A DNA stretch of 64,000 nucleotides from Apium graveolens (taxonomy: Eukaryota; Streptophyta; Magnoliopsida; Apiales; Apiaceae): contig NC_133647.1 in the NCBI RefSeq assembly GCF_009905375.1, positions 3,905,847-3,969,846 of the forward strand. The letters are read 5' to 3'. Below are positions 1 to 11,753 of the stretch, piece by piece. Position numbers and translations under genes: made by a program. Below the pieces are notes generated by a model. The model was not told the DNA's origin, searched no databases, and saw only the letters and a program-made list of their open reading frames with translations. Every line of letters starts with the position of its first letter. Position 1 is the stretch's first letter.

Positions 1-150
1 CATCCTTTTGAGCTCTAACTTCTTCTCCTGTCAAGTTATCCTTCTCGTGTTCTATCACTTGTTCCTGACAACGTCGATTCTTTTCTAAAATCTCTGGCTG
101 AAACGCCATCGCGTACATCACTTCACTTTCCATTTCCGAAATTTGTACCT
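1..150 (-). CDS. Possible partial exon at left edge, function unknown
   Basis: Reading the minus strand from position 150 down to 1 gives an open frame of about 50 codons running off the left edge. It is charged and contains the string MAFQPEILEKN followed by many E, K, Q and R residues, so it could be helical. A plausible splice acceptor (AT-rich tract then CAG) lies at 151-152. I recognise no family. It lies antisense to and just outside the decayed copia element that begins near 180, so it may be the last visible exon of a host gene to the left, or chance. Confidence 0.25.
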
Positions 151-191
151 CTGATTTAAATACAAGCCAATATAAAGAAACTGTTGAAAAG

Positions 192-920
192 ATGAGTGTA
201 GAGATGTTTCATATCCACACAAGCATGGTGGTAGTTACTGAGGAAGTGAGTAGACTATCAGAGTTAAATGAGAAGCTTGAGATTGAGAAGCAAGATTTGG
301 AACTGCAACTTGTTGAGCTTGAAACTTTCAAGCTAAAAAATGAATATTTGAAGAAAAAGCTGAAGTGCAAGTGAAATAGAAGTTGTGTTGAGGGAAAAGC
401 TAGAAACGAATGAGGTGAAACTGAAGTCATTCAGGAATGCATCTCAGTTGGTTAGTCAATACCATGAGAAGAATAAACCATGTGCTAACATAGCTATTGG
501 TTTGGACTATGATGTCTTGAACAACAATAAGAAGAATGATGGTGACAAAGGAAAAGCAATTGTAAATCATGATGTCACAGTTATGCTGAGAAAAGTTGAT
601 GCACCTTTGTTCAAGACATGTGAAGTCAATTTCAGTAAAGTTAAGTTGGTCATCAAGCAAGAGCTTGCAGATGAAGACAATGAGAAGAAATGCACGGAAA
701 CAATTCCACCTCCTAAAACTAAAAAGAAGTCCATGGTAGATCAAGTTTCTAGGAAGCCGGTCAAGGAAATCAAGACTGAGAATGCAGGAAGGAAAAAGAA
801 GAACAAGAATGGGAATACTAGAGTGAACAAGAGGAACAACTTTGTATTTGTTGCAGATGCTCCCAGAAAGCAATGTTAAAAGTGTGGCTCAACCAATCAC
901 CTAACTCACCTTTGTAAAAA
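192..920 (+). pseudogene. copia gag remnant with zinc knuckle
   Basis: Two overlapping open stretches (192-374 and 385-879) encode a lysine- and glutamate-rich coiled-coil segment, as in the C-terminal part of copia Gag. The CCHC knuckle (CGSTNHLTHLC after a preceding Cys) sits at about 871-920 and is interrupted by a TAA at 877-879. The N-terminal half of Gag is missing. Nucleic-acid binding is known for this domain in the family; this copy cannot make it intact. Confidence 0.75.
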
Positions 921-1214
921 GGCTGTTAGTGAGCCAAAAGTGGGAGCATGCAAGTACAATGAAGTAAAGGATGGAGATCCTTATTCCTTCTGTGATAAAT
1001 TTGATTGTATTCCTTGCAATATGAAAGTGATGACAAGCTGTCATAGACTAAGAGTAAATCTCAAAAATGCTAAAATTGAGTCTACAGCTAAAAAGGAAAC
1101 TGCAAATCAAAATTTGATATTGTTCTTTCTGAATCATTAAACTCTACTTCTGCAACTTCTGTTAAACTGAAGAAAGTACCCAACACTGTTTGGGAAGCTA
1201 AACACACTTAATCC

Positions 1215-2763
1215 TCATTGTCTGCAGGGCAAGAAGAAGAAAGTCATATGGATCGTAGACAGTGGATGCTCCAGGAATATGACAGGTGATAAATCCCTGC
1301 TATCACATTTTGAAGAGATGTCAGGCCCATTTGTGACTTTTAGAGACAACAGAAAAGGATTCACAATGGGATATGGCAAGTTAGTTTTTGGAAATGTTAT
1401 CATTAAAGATGTAGCACTGGTAGCTGGTCTTGAGGTGAATCTCCTTAGTGTTAGTCAATTCACATATATAGGATTCAAGGTTTCATTTGATAAAGGATAA
1501 TGCTCAATTATCAGTAAAAAGATTGATGAAGTTGCTTTGAAAAAAACAAGAAAGGGAAGCTTGTTTGTTGCAGATTTATACTCAGCAAATAAGGATGGAA
1601 TATGTTGCTTCTACACCAAGGCATCTGTTGAGCAAAGCAAGCTATGGCACAAGAAGCTCTCTCACCTGAATTACAAAGCAATCAATACACTGGTGAAAAA
1701 GGAGTTAGTGAGTGACATGCCTCATCTGGAATTTGCTCAAAATGAATTTTGTGAGGCTTGTCAAAAAAGCAAAATGAAGAGGTCTAGTCACAAGAGCAAA
1801 GCTGAGAATTCTATAAGTGCACCTTTGCAAATCATTCATATGGACCTGTTTGGACCAGTTAATGTCTTATCTATTTGTAGAAAGAAATATACACCTGTGA
1901 TGGTGAATGACTACTCAAGGTACACATTGGAGTTTATGCATTCTAAGGATGAAACTCAACACATCATTATTGAACACATCAAGAAAATTAAGAAACAGGT
2001 TGGGACCAGAATTGTGTGAAAATATTGAGTGACAATGGCACATAATTCAGGAATGCAATTCTGCAAGGATAATGGCATTGTTCAAGAGTTCTCAGTTGCA
2101 AGGACACCTCAGCAAAATGGGGTAGTTGAGAGAAAGAATAGAACTCTAGTAGAGGCTGCTAGAACAATGCTGCAAGATGCCAAGTTGCCAACAAGTTTTT
2201 GGGAAGAAACTGTCAACATTACATGCTACACTTAAAACAGATATCTCATCAACAAAAACCTTGGAAAGTCACCCTACTCAATTTTATCAAAATGGAAGCC
2301 TATTGTGAAGCATCTGCATGTGTTTGGAAGCAAGTGTTTTGTTTTGAAAGACAACTCTGAATATGTGGGAAAATTTGACTCTAAAGTTTTTGAAGCAATT
2401 TTTCTGGGATATTCATTGGAAAGAACTGCATACAGAGTTTATGTGCTTGAACAAAAGAAGATTATGAAAATCATATATGTGACTTTTGATGATGACAAGT
2501 GTCCAGACTTGGAATGCCTTGATGAAAATGAAGTTGAATCCCTTAAGTTTGAAAATCTCAACATTGATAGTGATTCTGAAGATGAAGCTGAGATCAACAC
2601 AAGCAACAGAATAAATGAAGAGTCAACTGAGCAAGTGAATCATGAGAATGGAAACTCATCTCAAACACCTGAATTTGATAGCACAAACTCAGGGGGAGAA
2701 AGAGAAAAAAGTTCTACAAGTCATGCCAATGGTGAAGAAAATGCAAAAAACTCAAGTCACTAA
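1215..2763 (+). pseudogene. copia protease and integrase remnant
   Basis: The protease signature DSGCS appears near 1258, with the associated LLSVSQ motif at about 1440. The pre-integrase zinc region (HKKLSH ... CEACQKSK) spans about 1648-1776. The integrase begins with HMDLFGPV at about 1838, and the conserved TPQQNGVVERKNRTLVEAA stretch covers about 2104-2160, with ERK carrying the catalytic Glu. In-frame stops occur near 1498, 2017 and 2233. An acidic, serine-rich tail runs to 2763. The protein cannot be made intact. Confidence 0.85.
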
Positions 2764-2937
2764 AATCATATCAGAAAATGGGATAAGAGTCACACAAGGG
2801 ATGCAATTATTGGTGATCCAAATGCTTGTGAGGACTATAAGTGCAACTGCTAATGAGTGTTACATGCATGCTTTCTTTCACAAATTGAGCCTAAGAAAAC
2901 TGAGGAAGCTCTACTTGGTCCTGAATGAATATCTTTT

Positions 2938-3159
2938 ATGCAAGAAGAGCTAAATCAATTTGAAAGAAACAAAGTTTGGAAGTTGGTTCCTGCACCAAAG
3001 AATAGAAGTATAATTGGAACAAAGTGGGTGTATACAAGAATATCTGTTATGCAAGAAGAGCTAAATCAATTTGAAAGAAATAAAGTTTGGAAGTTGGTTC
3101 CTGCACCAAAGAACGGAAGTGTAATTGGAACAAAGTGGGTGTACATGAACAAAATGGAT
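2938..3159 (+). repeat. 111-bp in-frame tandem duplication in RT
   Basis: The segment starting ATGCAAGAAGAGCTAAATC at 2938 recurs at 3049, a period of 111 bp or 37 codons, with only a few substitutions between copies. The reading frame is kept through both units. Confidence 0.9.
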
Positions 3160-3573
3160 GAAAATGGAATTGTGAAAAGAAACAAAGCAAGGCTTGTTTC
3201 AAAAGGTTACTCACAGGAAGAAGGGATTGATTATGATGAAACTTTTGCTCCAGTTGCAAGACTTGAAGCAATAAGGATCTTTCTTGCATTTGCTGCACAT
3301 TCAAATTTTAAAGTGTATCAAATAGATGTAAAGAGTGCATTCCTTAATAGTGAGTTGGAAGAAGAAGTTTATGTGCAATAGCCGCATGGCTTTGGAGATC
3401 CAGAATTTTCAGATTTTGTCTACAAACTACTAAGGCTCTTTATGGATTAAAGCAAGCACCTAGAGCTTGGTATTACACATTGTCACAATTTTTGCTTAAA
3501 CATAGATTCACTAGAGGAACAATTGACAAGACTCTATTCTACGAGCAGCATGGTGGTAATATGATTCTAGTTC
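2938..3573 (+). pseudogene. copia reverse transcriptase fragment with in-frame tandem duplication
   Basis: The fragment starts with the [20 protein letters not shown] segment, repeats it after 111 bp, and continues through [20 protein letters not shown] to [11 protein letters not shown] stop at 3379-3381 and a frame change interrupt it before the LKQAPRAWY region. It stops at about 3573, before the catalytic YVDD, where sequence resembling the middle of the LTR begins. Confidence 0.85.
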
Positions 3574-4340
3574 AATTCTACATGTAGAGATCTCAGACAT
3601 ATCATCAATTCATTCTACATGCAAAGATCAAGAGACCTCGACAAGTCAAATATACCTATAGAGAACTTAGAGATCTCAATAAGTCATTATACTTATCGAG
3701 ATGTCACTTCTCTATAGAACAAACTGGAAATCTCGATATGCTTCTCAAATGTAGAATGCAAACAATTTCAAGATTCAAGATTATCATTCAACAAATGATC
3801 TATCAACTAGATTAAAAAGTGTACAAAGTAGCTGGGGTGAATACAAGATCAAGGTCCAAGATTAACTAGATAAGGGATGGTCACAGACATGCAAGATTCT
3901 GCACAAGATATACTAATCTAGAAATGGAAAGAGAAAAAGGTTGTTTTAGAAAGTAGTTTAGTACATTTTAGTGCAAGTCATGTAAACTCATGCTACTATT
4001 GTATAAAACATGCACTGGTCCTTAGTTTAGAAGTAACAAACAGATTCACATTTTCTTGTAATCTCTCAAGGAAAAGGCTGAGTTATTATATTTTTAAGAA
4101 CACATAATTTGTAGCAAGGCAAATTTAACCAATACAAATTAAATGAGTTTTGAAATATTGTGCTTGTGATTTTATTTATGTTGAACACAATATTGAAATA
4201 TTGTGCTTGTGATTTTATTTCTGTTGAACAAAATATCTTTACAAATTAGAAACTGCTTTGTTCACCTAATATCCAAACTTCAAAAAGACTAAAAATCAAG
4301 AAAACACATTCACCCCCTGTGTTGTACTCAATATCTAACA
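3574..4340 (+). repeat. 3' LTR remnant of first copia element
   Basis: The segment aligns by eye with the solo LTR at 10539-11748: shared motifs include the 'tagagat..cgacaagtca' subrepeats, an ACTTATCGA(T/G)ATGT stretch, 'tgcaagt(c/t)atgtaaac', and the end 'aatcaagaaaacacatt...cctaaca'. The 5' part of the LTR is missing because of the internal deletion. A roughly 44-bp tandem duplication lies at about 4150-4232. The TGTT...AACA-type end is at 4340. Confidence 0.8.
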
Positions 4341-4893
4341 TAAACCATAAATGCATTTTGATATATTCACTGAATGAGATTATTTTGTAACGAAATAATC
4401 ATCAACATTTAGTCTTTCTCACGACATAGTTGTTCGTAAATAAAAGTACAACTTGAGTTTGGAAAAACTTTTTTCTATAAGTGCAACGGTAACCGAAATT
4501 GTTTATTAAATTTTTTTATATAATTTTTATATTATGAAAGCACAAAATTTTTTGAAGAACTTTAATAAATCTAATTATCCTATTTTATCCAAATTTCTTA
4601 TATTTTTTTTGGAAAAACTTGACCAATTTTTTTCTTAAGAATAAAATTTTCATTTCTAGTTAATTTTTAAAATAAAAATTCGGGGCCTTATAAAAGTATT
4701 TGCTTTTGTCGATTGTAATCCATTTGGCATTGATATCTTTAAGTTTTTTAAGTATGGATCGATAAAATTGGCTTTTATGAGTAGAAATCTTTTAGTTAAA
4801 GAACCAGACTTTTCTCTACACATGCGAAGACGTCGGTTTGAAAAAAAAGAAATCGGTTTATAACCGATGTCTAAGGGCATATTTCTAGTAGTG
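4341..4893. mobile_element. CACTA-type terminus at 4893 (rest unresolved)
   Basis: The stretch ends at 4893 in TTCTAGTAGTG, the reverse complement of the CACTACTAGAA terminus typical of CACTA/En-Spm elements. Just inside it is a hairpin-like 'atcggtttataaccgat' sequence, common near CACTA ends. The opposite terminus was not found in 4341-4880, so the element may be truncated or extend under the copia element. No gene is visible here. Confidence 0.55.
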
Positions 4894-4989
4894 ACAATAA
4901 CTTATTCTAGCACTCGATTGAAACAAACACGCAAACCCATAAGAAGAACAATTACCTAATAAATCAAGTAATGCGCACAAAAAAAGACA

Positions 4990-6150
4990 CAAATACTTTG
5001 ACCATCTGGTCAGAAATTAACATAGAGATTTAAAGTATTTGCACATAATCCACTACAAGTCTAAAATTAAGCAAATATTAATTAGAAAAAAGGATTACTT
5101 CCCTGGAAGTTATCTAAACTCAATCTTTTCTCCATAATTTCTTGGTAATGAAAAAATCCCTAAAAATACGTGACAATCAGCAGAATCTGGATCAGCATCT
5201 CCGAGACAGAGGGTGGAATGTCATGGAATCACCAAACACATCGAGCCAATCCAGTGCTACTAACCATTTTTTTCTTACCACAAAAATGGGATTCACCCTG
5301 AGCATGTGAATGACCTTGTGAAAGCCAGAACGATAACAACTAGCACCATCAGAAGAAAGGCGAGACTTTGAGTCACAAGACCTCAGATCAAGACATCAAG
5401 CCACTTGATATTCATATGATCAATATTATTCTCATCACTAGACTCACTGCTGAGATCCCACCCGTAGCAAAATGGTAAGTTTTCGAGAGGGATGTCAAGG
5501 AAGGTCAGCAAGTCGAGGTGATGAGGGTCTAAGTCAGTGACAACAACAGTGAGAATGTCTGGGTATGATGCCCTAAGTGTTCTGAGAAATAAAGGAGTTA
5601 TCATTAAATGAGATGAGATCCTTTCAAATATTGTTACTGGTGGCCAAAAGAATGACAAAGACATCATTCCTAATACTTGAATCAGGTATATAATTATTGT
5701 TGGAGTCAAACAATTGATATTGGTCATGAATTCTTAGTCCTGACAATTGAGCAAACTGAATGGATTTTGGCCTTTTTAGGATCGAAACGGGGTTATTGCC
5801 AATATTTTCCATACGTGCTTCATCTCTCAATCTTACACGCACACAAATTGCCAACCAGTCGAAGACCAATTTAAGTACTTGTGGAGATTTTTTATTCTTG
5901 ACCGGGATGTAAGACATGAAGGTAAACCATTCTCCATATCCCAAGTCTAACAAAGATTGTAGAGTCTCATCGTAATCCATAACAAGTCCATCCGGAGACA
6001 ACACTTTTCCATAATCACGATAACCAAGGTTGACATTTGTTGCTTCCTAGAAGAGCCTATCCACGATAACTTTAATATTGAATGATTTGAACTCATCCAG
6101 AATTACAGTTGCAACGCTTGGCCATACACTTATATGTACACGTACCTACA
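4990..6150 (-). pseudogene. Unidentified gene family, pseudogene copy 1
   Basis: On the minus strand, 6135 down to 5160 gives a chain of open stretches including YGEWFTFMSYIPVKN, RPKSIQFAQLSGLRI, VTDLDPHHLDLLTFLDIPL and MLRVNPIF, broken by stops and at least two frame changes. The same motifs in the same order occur in the copy at 8730-10230, and the flanks (4990-5080 versus 6890-6975) also match, so the two are tandem duplicates. I do not recognise the family. The sequence is neither a retroelement nor a known transposase to my eye. Confidence 0.6.
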
Positions 6151-6889
6151 TGAAATCAAAATACGTACAAGAGAAACTTAAACTCTAAAATTCAGAAATA
6201 GTGTATAGAGAGACAGATGGGGAGAGAGGGAGGAAGGGAGGGATGGAGAGACTCAGCTAAAACGATATTTTATTCATGGCTTTTTCCTTCATAATATAAA
6301 AGATTCTGAGCTCATTTTTTACTTCCAAGAGCAAAAAATTTGAGTAAAAAGACAATGCTGTCTTTCATGCATACACAATCAACAATACTAAAAAAATCAA
6401 TATGATGGTAATTTGGTATTTTCACATTCTTATGCTCTGGAAATAAAAACGAAGCTTAGATAATAATTTTTTGTTTACATAAATATACATTATAATCCAG
6501 TTTTTTTCAAAAAAACAATTAATTTTATAGATTAAAATATACTTGCATAATTTGATTGATTATAGGATGATTAATTGTAATTTTTAGACCCCATCACCAG
6601 TTTTCTCTTTATACTGCAAATATGCAAATAGACTTGATAATGGGTCGTGTACGTGTATATTCGTTCCGTATACTTTCGTATTTTTATGTCAAAAATTTTA
6701 AACCGAACCTAGACAAATTGTGTACCATTTGGTTAACAATAACCTGGAACTAAAAAGTATAAATTAGAAATACAAACATATCTCAACCCTTTTTCAAGTC
6801 ATACATATACTTCATATTCACAATGATAGAAAGAGAATGCATACGAAATATAACATACAATATAAAGATTTTTTAATATTTTATCAACA
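6151..6889. other. AT-rich spacer between pseudogene copies
   Basis: No gene is seen. It contains a purine-rich stretch at about 6207-6250 (GGGAGAGAGGGAGGAAGGG and neighbours). Otherwise it is AT-rich and includes the likely former promoter region of pseudogene copy 1. Confidence 0.5.
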
Positions 6890-7027
6890 AACTCTGATAA
6901 TCTGGTCAAAAATTTGCATAGAGAATCAAAGCATTTGCTCATAATTCACTAAAAGTCTAAAATTAAGTGAATAGAGCTTGACAAAAGCATTACACACAAT
7001 CAACAAGTCCAAATGTAGCTTCCATTA

Positions 7028-8720
7028 CGGCATAGATGGCCAGATGCAATACTTTACTAATGTAACATCTATTTTCTGTTATTATAGATACATAGTTTTT
7101 GCGTAACTGCAAAAATATGAAATTAATGTTACATTGTCTTAAAAAACTTGTGTTGCAATTTAATTATAATGTTTCATCTTGCAACACTAAAGCAATGTTG
7201 TATTTTCTAAATTATTGAGACAAAGTGCTGACGTTGCATGGGTTTTGTCGATTTGGCAGTGCCACACCAACATGTGGGGGTTCACATGCTGACGTGGCAC
7301 TGCGAACATGACATAAGGGATCATAATTGCTGATGTTGCAGTCACGATGGACCCACAAACTGCTGATGTGGCAGTGCCACATCAGGATGATCGAACTGGC
7401 TAATCTCACTGTAAAGATAAGACGAGAACTTCAGGCTGAATTTGATGCAAAGATGACTAAGAACAATGCAATGTTGCTGAAAAAAATAGGGGAAGCTAAT
7501 CCAGGATTAAATATAGATATCAGTGATCATTGTCCTACCCTTGATTCTTTAATAAACCAAAACCTGCCGAGTGGATTTATTTTTTGTCCCATACCCCCAT
7601 TAGTATTCAAGTGAGGATGATGAAAATGTCACTCTATTGACCGGCGGGGCTACTTCTTAGCTCTTTTTTCATATAACTCGTAATATCTAGAATAGTTGCT
7701 ATTGTGTAGTTTCTTTTGGTAATTCGACACTTAAAATTGTGTAGTACGTAAACTTGTGTTGTATGTAAACCTGATTGGTAATGTAGTTTGATATTTGTAT
7801 TGAATTTTTATGATTTGATGATGTAGTGAACCGGTGTAGTGGTGGTGTATTGTTGGGGTCACCTATTATTGGTGAAGTAGTGACTATTATTGGTGAAGTG
7901 GTGGTTGGTTGTGTTGATGTTTTAAATTGATGGTTGGATTTTAAATTAATTTTGTAATAGTTGAAATTAATAGGAATTACATATTTACAAACACTATATT
8001 GCAAAAAAAATTCACAACTATTGCATTTGCTTATAGTATTAGTTTTTCAACATTGAATGTTTTTGTTACTTTTAAATAATATATATTGTTACAATATAAG
8101 GCAAAACAGTTACACTTGATTATTATAAAGTATTGCAATAAAGCATCAGATTGTTACATTTGATGCTAAAAATTATTGCAGTAAAGAAAAATGCAGTCTT
8201 GCACTAGAGAAAAAACTGTTACATTCGACTGCAGATTTGTGTTGCATTAGATAGGTGTTCTTACAGTGCCACGTCAGCAGTGGGCCCATTTGCATGGGAC
8301 CCACAGTGCCACGTCTGCAACGACATGTTAGCATTGGGCCCATATAGTGGGGCCCATTATTGATGTGTCATTGCTGGTGTGGCACTACTGACGTGGCATT
8401 GCTGACATGGCAGTTTTGGTCCCCACAATTTAACCCATTTCATTCAGGTTATCCGGAAGCTGACGTAACGCAGTTTAGTGTTGCATTTTATCCAGTTAGT
8501 GCTGCTTTTGGGCCTTAATGCAATACTTCACTTACTGTTACATTTGAAACCAAAAGTGCTGCCTTAGCTAGCAAATACACTCTCACGATGCCCGCGGACC
8601 AATTTACGATGTCTCCGTCGCGCAGGTGCAATGGTCAAAAAGCGTTGCAATAGGGCTAGTGCAACATTTTAAGAGTCTAATATAACAATAGGAGAGTATT
8701 GCATCTGGCCATCTATAGCG
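7028..8720. mobile_element. TIR element with En/Spm-type transposase fragment
   Basis: The left end reads TAGATGGCCAGATGCAATAC (7033-7052) and its exact inverse lies at 8696-8715; a looser match extends to about 50 bp. Both subterminal regions (about 7215-7390 and 8265-8420) are packed with variants of TGCCACGTCAGCA in both orientations, like the subterminal transposase-binding repeats of En/Spm elements. The interior keeps a fragment resembling an En/Spm transposase C terminus. The ends are not CACTA, and no target duplication longer than TA is clear, so the superfamily is uncertain. It is inserted in the 3' flank of pseudogene copy 2. Confidence 0.7.
7384..7659 (+). pseudogene. En/Spm-like transposase C-terminal fragment
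   Basis: The frame opens with LTVKIRRELQAEFDAKM, continues with KKIGEANPGL, and after a frame change near 7600 ends in DDENVTLLTGGATS before a TAG at about 7657-7659. The mix of a charged helix, an IGEANP motif and a short acidic-then-glycine tail resembles C termini of plant En/Spm transposase-related proteins. No DDE catalytic region is present, so it cannot act by itself. Confidence 0.55.
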
Positions 8721-10395
8721 TACTATACACAAAAGTCCCGACACATGTTTAAACCCAGTTTTTTCCAGATAACTTCTGAGAAATGAAATCACCTCCTAAA
8801 TTATACGACAAAGACTTACCATATAGGTCAGGCCAATTCAGTGTTGTTAACCAATCTTCCTTCCTATGGAAATACGGATTCACCCTGAGCATGCGAATGA
8901 CCTCGTCAAAACCAGGATAAGGAGCATGACAAGCATTATTATCAAATTGGAGGTCCTCGCTGTCATTAGGACACAACCCAAGTCATTCGATGTTCAGAAA
9001 TTTAGATTCATCGTCCTCATCAAAATCCTCGTTGAGATCCTATCTATAGTAGATAAGTACGTGGTTGAGAGGAGTGTCAAGGAAGGTCAACAGGTAGAGG
9101 TGATGAGGGTCGAGGTCAGTAACAGCTACAATTGAAATTTCAGAAAATGATTTTCTCAGTGTTCTGAGAAAATGGTAGGACTACATGTCCCAACAAATAC
9201 GAACAATGTGATATTCAGACTTGCTACTATTTAATAAGAACGGATGATTAAAGATCATGAGCTAAAAGAATGACATGGGCAGTGGTCTTGATATACACGA
9301 CAAACTTGAAACTAGAAGGAGGTATAATTTTATTTTTCAAGTTAAAAAATTCACATAAGCCACTAATATCTAGGCCTCCCAAATCAATCAATGGTAGCAG
9401 CTGATGAATGGTTTTTGGCCTCTTTACAATTGAGATTGTTGGCTTTGGCTTCTCATCTTCGTCTTTGTCTTTGAGACACAACCTTTGCATGTAATTACCC
9501 TTGTGTGGTTCCACGTCTTGGTCTTTGTCTTCGGAAACAACCTTGGCATGTACTTGTCCTCGTGTGGTTTCTCAATAAATCGTGCACTCTTTGTAAGCCT
9601 CAATAAGTACATGTGCTCCCGTATCTCTGGCGTGCCTTTTATACTCGGATCTCTAAGGTAATCCATGGTGATATTATTCAAGCCGCAAGACTCAGATAAA
9701 GATACTATAGTTTGATCATCCCCAAAAAAGCCTTCCATTTGACGAAACCATGGCTCTAGTGGCAGGATAAAACAGAAGAAAATCATGTTCAATTGGTCTG
9801 TCGAGGACCAAATCATTGGCCCTATTTTTGACTATGGCAACAGGATCGGAAGATTTAAACGTATCCAGAAAGAATGGTTCAGGTTGACCCAGGCAACATA
9901 AACATACATATAAGAAACTAAAAGCAATTAATACAAGGATTACGAGAGACAGAAATTATAAATTCGGGCTACAATAAGCAAATGCACTAGGAAACCGGAA
10001 AATCAACCCAAGCTAAACAGATAAAAAGTGTGTAGGTCGTTTATACATTTCTAACAAAGATTGTAGAGTCTCGTTGTAATCCATAGAGTGTCCACAAATA
10101 CTTTCCACAACCAATATCGGCGTTTGTTACTTCCTGAAAGTTCACTATGACATTAATAATATCGGAAAATGTGAAACCTTCCAAAACTACAGGTGCAACA
10201 CTTGGCGCGAACTAATTATAACTACACTTACTCGTAGAAAACCAAAAAAGTAGAAGTTTTTAACTAGTTTAAAGGTGTATTTATATAGAATTGATCAAAA
10301 AAGTGTATCAACAACAATTAAACAATCCAAGTTCAGAATTATAGTAAAAAACTACTAAATAAGTAGTCAATATATATGTATAGGTTATCAGGTGA

Positions 10396-10538
10396 CACTA
10401 CAAGAAACATGGTTAATGATCGTCACTAACCTTTGTGTATATGTTATACTAATAATTATGTGTTTTGATAAGATTTTAGTTTAACACGTGTTCTCATAAA
10501 AAATAAAATAAAATAATTTTATTGATGTAATACAAAAT
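10396..10538 (+). mobile_element. Possible CACTA terminus
   Basis: CACTACAAGAAACATGG at 10396 matches the usual CACTACAAGAAA start of CACTA elements. No matching TTCTTGTAGTG end was found before the next gene. It is either a relic or chance. Confidence 0.35.
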
Positions 10539-11748
10539 TGTTGTGCAAGATATGCCTGTACATAACAATACCAAGTCATCTTGACCACCCTAAGAATAAG
10601 TTGTATGATAATTCAATTGTATTATATAATTGTATTTCTTGAGTCTGTAAAAATGCTAAGTAAATTAGACTGAAGGATTTTTCTATGAACAACCATCAAG
10701 CTAAGGAAATAAACTCTGGAAGAAGATCAATCCTGATCATGCCTCAAAGAGAAGTATAGAAGTTTGGCGTTGAATAATGTTGTTCTAGGAAAAATGTTCT
10801 AAGTCGGATATCGACAAGTCACATATCAAGAAATATAGAGAAGTATGTCGAGAAGTCTAAAATGACTTGTAGAGAAGTCCCAAGAGATATCGACAAGTCA
10901 ATCTGGATGTATAGAACTGAAGATATCGACAAGTCAAAAAACCCATGTAAAGAACTGAAGACATCGACAAGTCAATTCCTCATGTAGAGAACTAGAGATA
11001 TCGACAAGACAAATCCTCATGTGGAGAACTGGAGATATCGAAAAATCAAAAACTTATATAAAGACGTGGATATATCGATAAGTTATTCTACTTGTAGATA
11101 ACTGGAGACCTCTACAAGTCAAAAGCCTAAGAGAACTTGAGATATCGATAAGTTATTTTACTTATCGATATGTGACATCTCTACATAACAAACGAGATCT
11201 CAACTAACAACTTCATAATTCATAATACATGCAACTTGAAGATCTAAGATTATCGGTCAACAGACAATTCTATCATTGGATTGGAAAGCCTAGAAATGCA
11301 GTTTGAAGATCAAGGTTCAAGATGAACCGGACAAAGGAGGGTCACAGACCTAGTAGATTCTGCACATATATGCTACATTAGAAATAGAAATAGACAAATA
11401 AGTTTTAGAAAATGTGTTAGTCTATTTTAATGCAAGTTATGTAAACCGTGCATGTTGATGTATAAAACATATTACATGTCCTTTGTTTAGATTTAACAAA
11501 CATATATAGAAAAATCTTGTAATTTTCTCAAAAGAAGTAGCCGAGCAAGAACACAAATTTGTAAAGACAAATTTGATTTAATATCAATCAAGTGCGTTTT
11601 TGATAAAAATTACTTGAGTGTTTATATTAGTATTTTATCTTTACAATTTGATCTAGCCGTTTAGTTCCATAAAACTCAAAAACTCTCGGAGTCAATCAAA
11701 AATCAAGAAAACACATTTACTCATCCGTGTTGCATTTTACACCTAACA
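10539..11748 (+). mobile_element. Solo LTR (copia), 1210 bp with 5-bp TSD
   Basis: The element begins TGTTGTGCAAGA and ends ACACCTAACA. It is flanked by AAAAT at 10534-10538 and AAAAT at 11749-11753, a perfect 5-bp target-site duplication. There is no internal coding region, so it is an LTR left by recombination between two LTRs. About nine degenerate copies of a 'gatatcgacaagtca' subrepeat, spaced roughly 35-60 bp, lie at 10800-11180. The 3' half matches the LTR remnant at 3574-4340. Confidence 0.92.
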
Positions 11749-11753
11749 AAAAT

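Larger units (their letters stand above)
180..4340 (+). mobile_element. Decayed Ty1/copia retrotransposon with internal deletion
   Basis: Copia order is visible on the plus strand: a gag coiled-coil region (about 190-870), a CCHC knuckle (about 871-920), an aspartic protease with DSGCSRNMTGD (about 1255), a GAG-pre-integrase HKKLSH motif (about 1650), the integrase core (about 1836-2235) and reverse transcriptase (about 2938-3573). Stop codons and frameshifts separate almost every block. Reverse transcriptase breaks off before its YVDD active site and joins LTR-like sequence at about 3574, so the rest of RT, RNase H and the start of the 3' LTR are deleted. The element ends in CTAACA at 4340. 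The 5' LTR is not in the window. Confidence 0.9.
6890..10230 (-). pseudogene. Unidentified gene family, pseudogene copy 2 (interrupted)
   Basis: The minus strand from about 10210 to 8740 carries the same motif chain as copy 1: a block ending near 10040 matching copy 1 around 5938-6130, then RPKTIHQLLPLIDLGGLDI (about 9360-9420), VTDLDPHHLYLLTFLDTPL (about 9065-9120), and GFDEVIRMLRVNPYF with the following WLTTLNWPDLYG (about 8820-8915). Stops and frameshifts separate the blocks, and a lysine/aspartate-rich segment around 9430-9560 appears duplicated. A transposon (7028-8720) sits between the coding part and its 3' flank (6890-6975). Function unknown. Confidence 0.6.

Noticed and set aside
7699..8004. 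101-codon minus-strand ORF in the TIR element
   Set aside because: Low-complexity threonine/serine-rich translation antisense to AT-rich DNA; no family resemblance.
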